Notes: generated from the sequence alone by a model not told the origin. DNA of 64,000 bases from Stictocephala bisonia (GCA_035578905.1 JAQJVL010000030.1:2819801-2883800); one strand, 5' to 3'. Counted from the first letter of the stretch, positions 46,236 through 57,106 are shown. Program-made: numbers and translations.

Positions 46236-46615
46236 TAAATTTGTAATAATTCGGACTGAAATAAATGATTTATTTCTACAATTAAGTTACAAAAATATAA
46301 CAAATAAATTGTTTGGAAATATACTGGCCACAATCTAGTTGTGTGCCAGGTAAAATAATCCATTAAAAATACATATATGAATACATGCAGTCTAGCTCCA
46401 CATAAAAAAACACTCCTGTGGCGTCTGAATAGAAAATATTGCAAATAAAAAATACTTCTACATATTTAGATACATATAATTCGCAATTTATTGCCTGAGC
46501 AATGTTCTTAATGAAATTCAGAAACAGTTGAATTTATATTTATACATCATATTCTATATTTTTATGAGTACAGTACCAACATTTAAGAAAACTTATACTT
46601 CCCAGATAACATCGG

Positions 46616-46659
<44 letters not shown>

Positions 46660-46700
46660 TTATAAAAAGCATAATATAAACAATTTAAATAAAAAAATTT
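46236..46700. other. Insertion inside the minus-strand LINE
   Basis: About 465 bp separates RLQKKAVFEI from NIRESC, which should be only a few residues apart. It contains a 35-bp TA run (46621-46655). No ends of a known element are obvious. Confidence 0.5.
46621..46655. repeat. (TA)n microsatellite
   Basis: About 17 TA units inside the LINE-interrupting segment. Confidence 0.95.
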
Positions 46701-46823
46701 TATTTCAAAAACTGCCTTCTTTTGGAGTCTGAACACCTTCAAGTATTCACTATTAACAATACTCCCCCAAATCACCAGCCCATAGGAAAGGGGAGGGTAA
46801 ATGACACCACAATATACCGTCAT
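46701..46823 (-). pseudogene. Reverse transcriptase C-terminus, upstream part
   Basis: The minus frame reads MTVYCGVIYPPLSYGLVIWG, then SIVNSEYLKVFRLQKKAVFE. It matches the YP-hx-Y-hx-hhWG...RLQKKAhR block, as in the fragment at 1.3 kb, and belongs directly upstream of the piece at 45996-46235. Polymerase core motifs before this point are absent. Confidence 0.8.
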
Positions 46824-46850
46824 CAGTATCTGAATTTAATCTGCATTGGT

Positions 46851-47398
46851 GTGTATATACGAATGTGAGATTTTCACCAATTATGATGCATTACCTTTTT
46901 TCAGTTTTATGGAGTTAAAGTCTTGCCCCTCGTATTAATAAAGTAGCCACTATCATTTTATAAAATATAAATTCCTATTTGGAATGGTAAATGTACAGAA
47001 TAATTATCATTTAGAAAAATAGTCCAAGGCAATCTAAACGAATCTATTCGCGTGTCAACTTCAGCGTAACATGAATGCAAAGTCAAATAATTCTACGAAA
47101 CAATCATTCAGCATGGAAAACCGTCTGAATTATTTGACATAGGAATTTTTCAAAATCCTCTTCTACTATCATTTCATAATAAAAAAAAACGTAGGACTAA
47201 AGCCGACAACCCACGTTTTATTACTACTTCTTTATATATCGACTTTTCTAAAAACATTGAGGATAATTAATTAGTCGATTCGTACAGTATCCTTGTGCAA
47301 ACCGAAGGCGAGTAGCGAGCAAGAGGGTGTATCTTGTATGTTGCACAGCAATTACACTGATTGCTAGACATTGGTAAATTAGTGTACTTATGGATGGG
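46851..47398. other. Unassigned AT-rich DNA
   Basis: No supported feature. Confidence 0.4.
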
Positions 47399-47460
47399 CA
47401 ACTTACCTGGTGCTCAAATATTGAGGCTGCTGATTGGTTTGTATTGACTCCGCCCTCCTT
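47399..47460 (-). promoter_or_regulatory. Promoter-like cluster with GC box, CCAAT box and donor
   Basis: On the minus strand GGGCGG (47450-47455) is followed by AAACCAATCAGCAG (CCAAT at 47433-47437) and then ATTTGAGCACCAG with a consensus GTAAGTT donor whose GT lies at 47405-47406. The order GC box, CCAAT box, short exon, donor is that of a minimal first exon. The first-exon sequence has no ATG. No downstream exon was identified, so this is a weak inference. Confidence 0.25.
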
Positions 47461-48074
47461 CCTACCTGCTCTATGTACTGACTGTTCTGATATTATTGAC
47501 TCAGCTAGTTAATCAATAGTTTAGCTACAGGCCTTTCAAAATTAAATAATGGGAATAGTCGCAACAAATTATGCCCTTTGATTGAAATTCGTTTGTTAGC
47601 GTTGTTAAATCGTTCGTGATTGTTAATTGGCTGGAAATGTCACTTTAAAAAAACACTGTAACGTTGGGAATCTCCAGAAAATTAATAAATATTATGAACC
47701 AAAAATATATGCTTTAAAATTGTACATAAATAAATATTACCTCCTGCGTTGCCATTAATTTTATATGTATATAATAATAATAATGGACAATAACACTTAT
47801 CGTTCTAAGGGTGTTTGCATATCAAACTATTGTCGTAGTCTTTAAATGCTTAAATTGATTTTCTGTACATTTTGAATACAACGTGACTTTTATCTAAAAT
47901 TTTTTTCTGGCTCTTAAAAAGAGCAAGCCCCTAAAGAGATCTTGACACACAAAACTAGTGGACATCACACAACAAAAGATTGTTACAGTATAAACAGAAA
48001 AACGTACTACAAATATTGTGGACGGCCAGGAGCGTCTATCCTCAGAGCGTAGGAATGTATAAAGAATCAAGTGG

Positions 48075-48170
48075 AGGGATTCCTTTGTAAATATCTCCGT
48101 TATTAGGATGATAAACGCAGTTTTAGCCAAATAGATCACAAAAATAACTGTACTGTACATTGTTGTACTT
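48075..48170 (+). repeat. Dispersed repeat H, diverged copy
   Basis: GGATTCCTTTGTAAATATCT, TATTAGGATGATAAACGCAG, TTTTAGCCAAATAGATCACA match the order of the copies at 18.0 and 26.3 kb with many changes. Confidence 0.35.
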
Positions 48171-48297
48171 AAATATTGATAAATTTTTATTGCTTTTAAC
48201 CTTGCTTTGTATATATAATAACAATGCTAGATTTTAACAATCGATGATTTCAACTGTTAGTTTCCGATTTCCTCAGTTCTCCTACGTACTGTGCACT

Positions 48298-48642
48298 TTA
48301 TGCAACATATTGATGTATCGAATTATCGATAAATTACAAACCAAATATCGATCTAAGGATAATTTAAAAAAAATCAATATATCGGGTAACCGATATGTCG
48401 AATTGTAAATTGTTTATTTGTTTAAAATGTTGCACGAACTCTTATGTCATGATTAAAAATACACTCATGTTTTGATGTCACCATTTGAAAAATGAAATAC
48501 ATAGTGATATGGTATTTCAAATAGTGATATCGAAATGATAGTTTCGATATGGCCGATACTACCGAAAGTAAATACCGATACCATTCTATCGATATATCGA
48601 AACATATTTATCGTTTTTTTTTCGATATATTGTTGCCATCCC
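48298..48642. mobile_element. Possible MITE rich in CGATATATCGA
   Basis: The right end reads CGATATATTGTTGCCATCCC. The left end contains TGCAACATATTGATGTATCG, a fair inverted match. The inside is dense in TATCGATA/CGATATCG. Ends with (A)GGGATGGCAAC resemble hAT-type MITEs in insects, but the left terminus is decayed. Confidence 0.4.
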
Positions 48643-48944
48643 TACTGACTATTTTGCATTTTCCAATCATATATTCGGTATATCCAATTCCATATCATAT
48701 ACCATAGATTAATTATTTGTGAAATTATAGAAAGTGTCCAATAATCATTTCAACTCTATCTGTTTGTGTTTATTGAGTCCATTATAAGATGAACTGTAAA
48801 CATTAGGTTACTTTGTGGAAGGTTATTAAGCGTAACCACTTAAATATGTATAAAAAAATTAAAAAAAAAAAAAAACGGCGCATCCAATAGTGCGCCGAAT
48901 GGGTCGTCGAGTAGGTCTACATCAGTTCGCCGTGAAAATGGCAG

Positions 48945-49125
48945 GGACAGCACCATTGTCAGTATCTCCTCTTATTTCTCCCCACCCCTTCAAGAATAAA
49001 CGTATCATAGATTTATAAAGATGTACGTTAGTTTTAATAAAATAGTATCGGCCTCTGAGAGTTCGCTGCCTCCATAAATAAGCGACCTATGCCTCTCTCT
49101 TCTCTGTATCTGTAGTTGCACGTAC
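48945..49125 (-). repeat. Dispersed repeat E copy (inverted)
   Basis: On the minus strand ACAGAGAAGAGAGAGGCATA, GGTCGCTTATTTATGGAGGC, AGCGAACTCTCAGAGG and ACGTACATCTTTATAAATCT parallel the copies at 15.2 and 18.8 kb; GGTGCTGTCCCTGCCAT follows as expected. Confidence 0.55.
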
Positions 49126-49334
49126 ATGATGTCAGAACATTAATTCAATCAAGATTTACAACATTTATTGTTCTACCACTGCTATTAATTAAACACGACG
49201 TAAGTTTAACAATCCTCACTAGTTTTAAATTGTCTTTGTGTGATCACAAAATTTACGAAACCACTGACAGATTTTGAATAAATTAGGAGGGAAGAAAGAG
49301 CCACTTAAAGTCCTTTCTAACATAAGTGTAACAT

Positions 49335-49640
49335 TAAGAGTGGCGTTAATTTAATAATTTATTTCAAACTGCTAATACAACAAACATAAAGATGACACAA
49401 AAACTTGGATAATTTGGTTTTCATTGTAACATTTCTAGTAACATGATTGCACTACGTTGCATCCCTCCCAAAATAGTTTGATAGACTGAGAAACTTTTTA
49501 ATAGGAGAAAGGCAGCAGGTTGGGCTTTTATATTGGCACGATGTTGTAGAGAGAACCACGGAGGGAAGGGTATGCAAGCGTAGAGAACAGTACCGTAGCG
49601 AAGCAAGGGTTGTCGGGTTAGTTTTTTATAAGCATCTAAG
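49335..49640 (+). repeat. Dispersed repeat F, second half
   Basis: GTGGCGTTAATTTAATAATT, ATTGCACTACGTTGCATCCC, GGCAGCAGGTTGGG, TATATTGGCACGATG, AGAGAGAACCACGGAGGGAA and GTTGTCGGGT correspond to 2250-2510. Confidence 0.65.
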
Positions 49641-50254
49641 AATTGGTTTATAATTTTATAACCAATAACGCCGTCCACTGCTGCGTTTGTCCAATCGTAA
49701 TTCCGTCCTGTGCCAAACGATTAGTTTTACAATAGGAGTTTTATATTTAAATGCAAGAACGGCCGTGCCTTTTTTTGTCAATACATCCGCTGTTAAACCG
49801 TCGTCTGCGCCCGTTGCTTTGTTGTCATTAGTTTTTATGTCACCGCGCGCATTACAGGGCCGAGTGTAAAATGCTGTCCGTGTCGCGACTTATTTATAGA
49901 TATGTTATGGTACGGTGGTATACGGTGCATTAATAAGCAGGCCGGTTTATTAATATTGAAGCTGTGTCATTGGAATTTCAGTAGCGACTATTACTCTTAT
50001 GCCCGGCCATTACTCAAGACTCGACCTTGTATCTGGCTGTACTACTGCTGCTTGCCACTGGCCCACTCTCAATTACATCTTTGTTTTACAAACTTTTTTG
50101 ATAACGAAGAAAATTTTGATATAAGAGACTTATGTGACGTTTTACATCATATCTGACTAGTTTTTATTCACACCATCCGTCTCTTACAGGTATCAATTGT
50201 AAAACAAAATCTAAACTGAAGCTACGTTGAACTCACTTATTTGAAAAAATCTGC
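49641..50254. other. CpG-richer unique DNA between the two F halves
   Basis: 49660-50060 has raised CpG (CAAGAACGGCCGTGCC, TCACCGCGCGCATTACAGGG). ORFs at 49687-49869 and 49902-50156 have no motifs. Confidence 0.3.
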
Positions 50255-50400
50255 GAAACCGCAGAAGAGATATTTATAACATTTGGAGGAAAGTTAGCTT
50301 ATGTTTCGTACAGAGACTCACTAAGCAAGGATTTCTCTAAATACTATTCCAAAAGGGTAGAAACATCCCCTCAACGTTTTCCTTTTTCCTTGGGATTACA
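50255..50400 (+). repeat. Dispersed repeat F, first half
   Basis: GACTCACTAAGCAAGGATTT, CTCTAAATACTATTC, GTAGAAACATCCCCTCAACG correspond to 2160-2235. It lies after, not before, the second half. Confidence 0.6.
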
Positions 50401-51189
50401 ATCGATTGAGAATGGATTTGGGTTTTATTATTTAAAATGTACTTACGTATACGGTTCCGGCTAATTCGTTTTTTTCTTTTTTTCCAATTTATACCTCGAA
50501 CATAGCTTGGATTCTTTCAGACCGAAACGTTTTGCAGTTCACCACGTCTTCTACTCGTTTGACCTGATCTACAGATTTGACAAATTTAAGGTGGCTGTCT
50601 TCAAAATCGCCAAATCACCGCTGGAAAGTCGATAGCTTTAGAGAAGACATACAATCTTGCCGTCAGCGAGCTACAACATGTAATATTTCAACTGTGCGGT
50701 TCGTGTTTAACATTATAATGAGTTATATAAGAACTCTGTATGATTATAGAAGGTCCAGCCTAGTAGACCATAAGTTGGTATTTTAATTTTTCGAATTTTT
50801 AATCGGTAAGAATTACACGTTATGTAACACATATTAAACGATAAAAAAAATTAAAATACTGATTTTTATAAAAAATTAACTTATTATCCACTATGATCTT
50901 CATCTATCCATTGACACATCAAGTGTTACTATACTACCAGTATTGCAGACCGAATCATTGAAATAGAAATAAACGCATGTTTTGTGTTTATTTGGAGTGA
51001 AACGGCCTCCTTAATGTAATTTTGGATTAAGTTCATGATTGAAAACTAAACAATGTTACAAATGCCTTAAAAGTGTCACGCCATTGGAGTGTTCTCCCTT
51101 AAAATCTGACACAGTATTTTTGGAGATTGCGTTTTTGTAATGTTTGTTTGTTAGATTTCCTTAGTAGAATTTATAAGTAGCCTTCCTAA
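50401..51189. other. Unassigned AT-rich DNA
   Basis: No supported feature. Confidence 0.4.
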
Positions 51190-51430
51190 CGTGATTCATG
51201 AGCTTAAATGGAATTTGGTTAGTCGTCGGTTGAAGCACAGCTTCATAAGTTTAAGGTTCTCAGTTGGACCGCAGAGTCAAAACAATAATTTTCGAAACAG
51301 GTCGGCTGTTTATTACGAGTATGACCTGTTTAGTTGGACTAAGATAAGTAATAGTTGGACTAAGATTGTAACGAAGACTACATTCACTCAAGCACACTCG
51401 TCTTATTCATTTAGAACCCAAGTTTATCCA
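51190..51430 (+). mobile_element. SINE-C relative, head-containing copy
   Basis: TAAGGTTCTCAGTTGGACCG, CAGAGTCAAAACAATAATTT and TCGAAACAGGTCGGCTG match the head of the 36.5 kb copy; ACGAAGACTACATTCACTCA and CAAGCACACTCGTC match the tail. AGTTGGACTAAGAT is locally duplicated. Confidence 0.55.
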
Positions 51431-51499
51431 CTTCTTAACGATACATAAAAAAAAACCTTGCTCTTCCGTGCTTAAGTTTTATACAATGAATGAAGTATC

Positions 51500-51815
51500 G
51501 ACCGGTAGTTAGTTCAGTTGGAATCCGAATCTTGGACGTATGAATTGTACCCATTGAATCGTAAGGAAGAGAACTGAGTGTCAGACTTGTCAGTTAGCTG
51601 AAAACCAGACCAATACTACGTGGTTCGGACTCCATGTAAAGTTGTAGGTCCCATATTTGCCCTGGCTATTGGGCTGATGATAAATAGTCCTTTCTGAGCT
51701 AAGTCTAACTCAGATAGTAACAATGACTGCACTCGTTCATCTACACTCATCACAGTCATTCACCCCTCATATTCGCCCATGTCTCTACGATCGGCGTCTT
51801 AGAAATGAATAATAT
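51500..51815 (+). mobile_element. SINE-C copy, long and well preserved
   Basis: GGAAGAGAACTGAGTGTCAG, ACTTGTCAGTTAGCTGAAAA, CCAGACCAATACTACGTGGT, TCGGACTCCATGTAAAGTTG, TAGGTCCCATATTTGCCCTG, GCTATTGGGCTGATGATAAA, AACAATGACTGCACTCGTTC, TATTCGCCCATGTCTC, CGATCGGCGTCTTAGAAATG. Only about 70 bp separates it from the copy before it. Confidence 0.82.
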
Positions 51816-53159
51816 CCACTTGTACTTTCATTCCTTTCATGTATAAGTATTTTCTAAAATAATTTCATATAAACATCTTGCATATTACTTTAAGTACAAT
51901 ATATTAACCATCGATGATTCGATTCTAACTGTCCGAACAGTGTTTTAGATCGTCTTCGATGTTATCAAACGATCGGCGTATCGATATCGGGCCCGCAACA
52001 GTGATGTACTGGCCACCATGAGCAAATCCAATAATTAATGGTCGTAGGGAAATTGGAAACCGCGCGCACTGACATCAGAAATCCAATCAAGGACCTTACC
52101 CGTAGGCCGGCGTAGGTATTTTTATTATAAATTATAAAACTAGGGTATAGATGTCCAATTACGCCAGTAACCGGGTGTTCGCATTCGTTTATTTTACTTG
52201 TGGTGGGAAAATAACTTTTTCAGCCTTTATTGGCTTCGTTGGGTGAAAAAAAACGCTCCACGTGATTGGTGTCTGGCGATAAAATTTGAATTGTATAACT
52301 GATCGCACCACTGTCGAGTCCACACGTAGTTTATATATTAAAACATTTCTGTCCGACGTGACGTAAAAACCTATCGAGTTTTTTCATCACCGGGTGCTTC
52401 TGCCACCGCCATTTTTGCGTTTTTCATTTTTTTGTTTATTGAAATCGAATATAATCTTATTTTGTCCGAGTGATATTCAATTCCGCCCTCCGATAACGCC
52501 ACGGCCTCCTATACAAATATGCAAACAATTATATTTCCATGCGGATGTTTGTAACGAGTCGGTTGTAACAATGTTCTGATTGTTTCGGACGCCGATAAAT
52601 ATTACAACAATGCCTCTTATGACTATAGTTAAAACTTAAAGTGTTGAATGATTACGGATCGCTTTTGTTAACATCGCCGAAGTGTTGGTCCGTTTACGTT
52701 TCGTATGTAGTGTATATATCGTAATGAATACAAAATCATTAGTATGATTTTTTCAGGTAGTATTTTTTAAAATTTTATTATTTTTTTGTTTGTAAGTCAG
52801 TCAACCCATTCTTGTGTTATTAATATTTTTCTTAAACCCCCGGCAACACAGATAGATACTATAGGAGAGGAATTATATAAAAATTTCATGCTCCATTATT
52901 TGCTCTAAATTGATATTGAATCAGAAAGTTGACAGCCAGGATACCTTTTTTGTGAAACTCTGTACACGGATTCTCTGAGAGGCACCAATTGACTAGTACT
53001 ATAAAATGAAGGTCTGCGAAAATTTGAAAATGTGATGTTGTTTCATCGTGGACATGAGCAACCATTGAAGTGGGTAACTCTTTGTTTAAAAAAAGAAAAA
53101 CAATTTTTAAAAATTACTTATACAGAGAATCAAATAAAATAGAATGTTCTTTCTGAATA
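51816..53159. other. Unassigned; CpG-richer spot at 51940-52110
   Basis: 51940-52110 includes GATCGGCGTATCGATATCGG and AAACCGCGCGCACTGACATC and could be regulatory. No gene supported. ORF 52394-52579 has no motif. Confidence 0.35.
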
Positions 53160-54480
53160 TATTTTTGTACTTCTTTAGTTTATTTTCTAGATACGTTACA
53201 AAATGCGCACAGTTCACGTGTAGTGCGAAAGTTGAAAATGTACAAAGTATTATATTCGTTCTAATCTACGATTTTTGTACCTTTTTTTACCACAAATTTT
53301 AATGTTTGTACTCCTTTAGTTTTTTTCTAGAGACGTTACAAATGCGCACTACAAGTTCACGTGCAGTGCTAAAGTTGAAAATGTACAAAGTAATATATTC
53401 GTTCTAATCTACGATTTTTGTATCACAAATTTTAATGTTTGTACTCCTTTAGTTTATTTTCTACGTTACAAAATGCGCACAGTTCACGTAAAGTGCTAAA
53501 GTTGTAAATGTGCAAAATATTATATTAGTTTGTATCTATGATTTTTGTACCACGCACTCGCACGTGATGACGCACACATTTGTTTTTATGTCTATATAGA
53601 TTATTATGATCGATGTATCAAAATTATTTTTATTACATCGAGCCTATCTTTAAAAGGGAATTGTTCGCTTATGAAGTAATGAAAGAAAGCGTTACAAGAC
53701 GATTGTCGTCTGTCACGATATAATGCATCTTGTATGTATGTGCATGTGGTAGTTGTAGTGTATACAATAAAATTGCTATCTACTGCCAAGGAAGAGTTGG
53801 GTGTAATTAATTATTAGGCTAATCTAAAGTGGGCCGCAACTGACGGAGCTCGAACATTGAAACTTAACGAACAAAATGTTTAAAAAATCGTAGATTAGAA
53901 AGAGTATAATACTTTGTAAATTTTCAACTTTCGCACTATACGTGAACTTGTATTGCGCATTTTGTAACGTCTCTAGAAAATAAGCTAAAGAAGTACAAAA
54001 ATTAATATGTGTGGTACAAAAAGGTAAAAAGAGCGTAGATTAAGAACGAATATAATACTTTGTGCACTTTCAACTTTCGTACTACACGTGAACTTGTAGT
54101 GCGCATTTTTGTAACGTCTCTCGAAAAAAAAACTAAAGGAGTACAACAATTAATATGTTTGGTTCAAAAATCGTACATTAGAATGAATATAATACTTTGT
54201 ATATTTTCAACTTTCGCACTACACGTGAACTTGTAGTGCGCATTTTGTAACGTATCTAGAAAATAAACTATAGGAGTACAAACATTAAAATTTGTGGTAC
54301 AAAATGGTACAAATACTGTAGATTAGAAAGAATATAATACTTTGTACATTTTCAACTTTCGCACTACATGTAAACTTGTAGTGCGGATTTTTGTAATGTC
54401 TCTAGAAAAAAAACTGAAAGAGTACAAACATTAAAATTAGCTGTACAAACAGGTAAAAAATAGTACAAAAATACAAATTA
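53160..54480. mobile_element. Fold-back element built of ~130-140-bp tandem units
   Basis: Three direct units occupy 53164-53560 (TTTGTACTCCTTTAGTTT, CTAGAGACGTTACAAA, TGCGCAC...GTTCACGTG.AGTGC, AAAGTTGAAAATGTACAAAG, TTCGTTCTAATCTACG). About 320 bp of different DNA follows, and then four units in reverse orientation fill 53885-54440. Each unit holds a small palindrome, CACTACA...TGTAGTG around ACGTG. Long inverted arms made of tandem repeats around a unique loop are the hallmark of Foldback-type transposable elements. The loop contains a 61-codon minus ORF without a motif. Confidence 0.75.
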
Positions 54481-54599
54481 GTTTGTTCATATTTCACATG
54501 TGCATTTCAAGTTCACGGAGCTCCTGCTTTGTTACTACACAGACAAGTAAAGTTATTTTTTGTTACACCTATTTATTAACGCATGTCCGGTTTGCTTGT

Positions 54600-55610
54600 A
54601 CGTCTTTGCCTGCTCTCTGTTAGAACGAATCTTCACGACAAACTCGTCCTCCCACCGTAGACACATCTGCCCTACCTGCAAGATTGTAGATCACTGACCC
54701 GCTCTGTCTGTATGATGATTAACAGCCGCATTTGCCCATCGTAAACGATTCTTCACGGAACATCCACCCTGCACGATTTTTGATGGTACACGCGGTCTGC
54801 CTACGCTATTCCTTATGATACATGAGCTCTGCTTGCATGATTGTTGAAGTGACAATACGTCTGTTCTATCTGCATGATGATTCACAGTCACTTGCACATC
54901 ATGTAAGATTCTTCACAGAACACCCATCCTGCATGATTCTTGACGGCAGATCCGTTTTGCCCTAGCTACACTTTACAATACATCAGCTCTGCTTGCATGA
55001 TTCTTGATGTTGACAGTTCTTCCCTCCGGTCTGTGTATGATGTTCCAGTCTGCCTACGCTATTCTTTGTGATACGTTAGCTCTGCCTTGTATCATTTTTT
55101 ATTTTGAGAGTTCGTCTGTCGGTCTACATGATGATTCACAGTCACACTTGTCCATCCTACAAGATTCTTCATGTGACGTCCGTCCTGCACGATTCTTGAC
55201 ACCAGATCCGTCTTGCCTAGGATATACTTTACGATACATCTGCTCTGCTTACATGATTATTGATGTTGACAGTTCATATGTCCGGTCTGCATGATGTTTC
55301 ACACTCACACTCGCCCATCTTGTACGATTCTTCACGGCACATCCGTCCTGCACGATTCTTGACAGCAGATCCGTCTTGTCTAAGATATACTTTACGATAC
55401 ATCTGCTCTGCTTACATGATTTTTGCTGTTGACAGTTCATATGTCCGGTCTGCATGATGTTCCACACTCACACCCGGCCATCCTGTACGATTCTTCACGG
55501 CACATCCGTCCTGCACGATTCTTTACTGTAGATCCGTCTAGTCTAAGATATACTTTACGATACATCAGCTCTGCTTACATGATTGTCGATGTTGACAATT
55601 ATTCTCTCTT
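54600..55610. repeat. Satellite-like tandem array, 163-165-bp monomer
   Basis: Monomers carry GATTCTTCACGGCACATCCG, TCCTGCACGATTCTTGAC, ATATACTTTACGATACATCT, GCTCTGCTTACATGATT and GTTGACAGTTCATATGTCCG. Anchor motif starts are at about 54740, 54903, 55158, 55323 and 55486, giving spacings of 163, 255, 165 and 163 bp; the 255-bp interval holds a partial monomer (92 bp). The last two full monomers are nearly identical. ORFs on both strands are by-products. Confidence 0.9.
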
Positions 55611-55641
55611 GTCTCTACGTGTCACAGCACAGTTTTTTTTT

Positions 55642-55785
55642 TTCTCGACAGAAAAAGATATACTTATGGATTTTACATTCATGTTCTAAAACTAACGGAA
55701 TCATAAAATGGTTTCAGTTTCAATGGTTCTGTTAGTATTAGAACATGAATGTAAAATACATAAGTATATCTTTTTCTGTCGAGAA
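55642..55785. repeat. Near-perfect 144-bp palindrome
   Basis: The 55-bp arms 55642-55696 and 55731-55785 differ at only two positions (outer end TTCTCGACAGAAAAAGATAT). The 34-bp centre still pairs partly. It abuts the end of the satellite array. Such young hairpins are MITEs, snap-back duplications, or hairpin-RNA sources. Confidence 0.93.
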
Positions 55786-55839
55786 ATAAATATATATACT
55801 GGTATTATTATTGAGCATGAACGTATTTTAAGGGGAATA

Positions 55840-56230
55840 CGAATGATTATATGAGTGTAGGATGAGTGTGTAGGACTTGTGTAGTCTGGTTACAAACTGA
55901 GTTCGACTTTTACTAAAGAAGGATAATTTTTTTACTCCGGCAGGGCGACAGGGATGGACAGCTTATCGTGGTATACGAACTACGTAGTGTTGGACGGAGT
56001 TGCAGCTAATTGACAAGCCTTTTACTCAGTTCTCTTTCCTATTCAACAACCGAACACTGACTACCGCCCAACATGGACACCCCAGACTTCTCTGTCGTTT
56101 CCACGCCGATAGCAATCACTGAGCGGACGTCGTGTCAGTTATAAATAGGACCGAGCGAAGAAACTGTCGCCTACAATCTCCACAACACTTTGTCCCCTAG
56201 TAGCTGGATTACAGCACTGCCGCCATTGCC
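55840..56230 (-). mobile_element. SINE-C copy with 5' extension
   Basis: Plus-strand text CGAACTACGTAGTGTTGGAC, GCTAATTGACAAGCC, ACCGCCCAACATGGACACCC, CAGACTTCTCTGTCG, then CACTGAGCGGACG, TCGCCTACAATCTCCACAAC and ACTTTGTCC.CTAGTAGCTGG. This last part matches 62330-62405, so the family is at least 350 bp long. Confidence 0.75.
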
Positions 56231-56539
56231 GACATATCAGTCGTACAATTTATGAGTATAATAATGATTTTTTTAAAGGTGCATTACTATATAAGAACTA
56301 TTAATTTATGAGAATGGGTTTTGATAATTGCATTTCTTTTATTTGAGAACTCTAATTTTAAAAAACCGTATGACGTCACTCCCGCAGTACGAGTGGATGA
56401 TAATGTTAAAACGTAATGGTCGAGTTGGAAATTATATCAGCCGAGACGAAGGGAAACGTTTCTATAATGGTTAAGAAAACAATTGAGAGAACGTATAGAA
56501 AGCAAATTCAGCCAAACGAAGGGATAAACAAAATCCTAA
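56231..56539. other. Unassigned DNA
   Basis: No supported feature. Confidence 0.4.
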
Positions 56540-56830
56540 ACTAGTTCCAGGGCCGCAATCGTCCAAATGGAGCGCGCTCAAAGCTCCGCTGACCGCTAGA
56601 AAATGATATTCCCCGCAAATAATAAGACAATTCCGTTTGTGAGTCGGTTAGACCGCCCGCGGGCGTTCCTTGGTCGATGCAAGTCAGAGACACTTTGATC
56701 TGATTAATGTGGCCGAAAATTGGTTGTCATAAGGGCACAAAGCCCGCTCTCGTCCAATAAGAACATACAGCATAAATGACCCCCACCACGGCCTAATTCT
56801 CAACCCCTGACCGTTGCAAGGGTGAGTCGT
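56540..56830. other. CpG-richer unique block, possible regulatory DNA
   Basis: GGGCCGCAATCGTCCAAATG, GGAGCGCGCTCAAAGCTCC, GACCGCCCGCGGGCGTTCC and AATGACCCCCACCACGGCC stand out in an AT-rich setting. No repetition and no long ORF. GAGCGCGCTC and CCGCCCGCGGGCG are palindromic. This is a good candidate for a conserved non-coding element. Confidence 0.35.
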
Positions 56831-57106
56831 TGTTGCTTTATTTGATAGTCAAGAGGTAAATTGAAATTGTGCAGCAATTTAGGTAGTATTTAATCAATTA
56901 TTTATATAATTAGTATGTAATTTATTTATTTAAATAAGTAAGTAGTGCTGTATATTATATTATAATATTATAACATATTAACGAAATACTACTCGATTTG
57001 TGTCAAAAATTTGACAAGCTGAAATAAACGTGTAGTTCAAATAATTAAGGAAGAAATCTATTTCAGTGATTCGGTCCGTAATAACAATTCTATCGTAACA
57101 CATGAA

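Larger units (their letters stand above)
45665..46850 (-). mobile_element. Truncated LINE, minus strand, split by an insertion
   Basis: The 3' end is the minus-strand sequence TGCAATAAAGGATTTTTATT followed by ATTATTAT at about 45668-45690, a usual LINE 3' tail with a polyadenylation signal. Upstream lie two pieces of one polymerase C-terminus (see pseudogene entries) separated by about 465 bp that includes a TA microsatellite. Confidence 0.75.
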
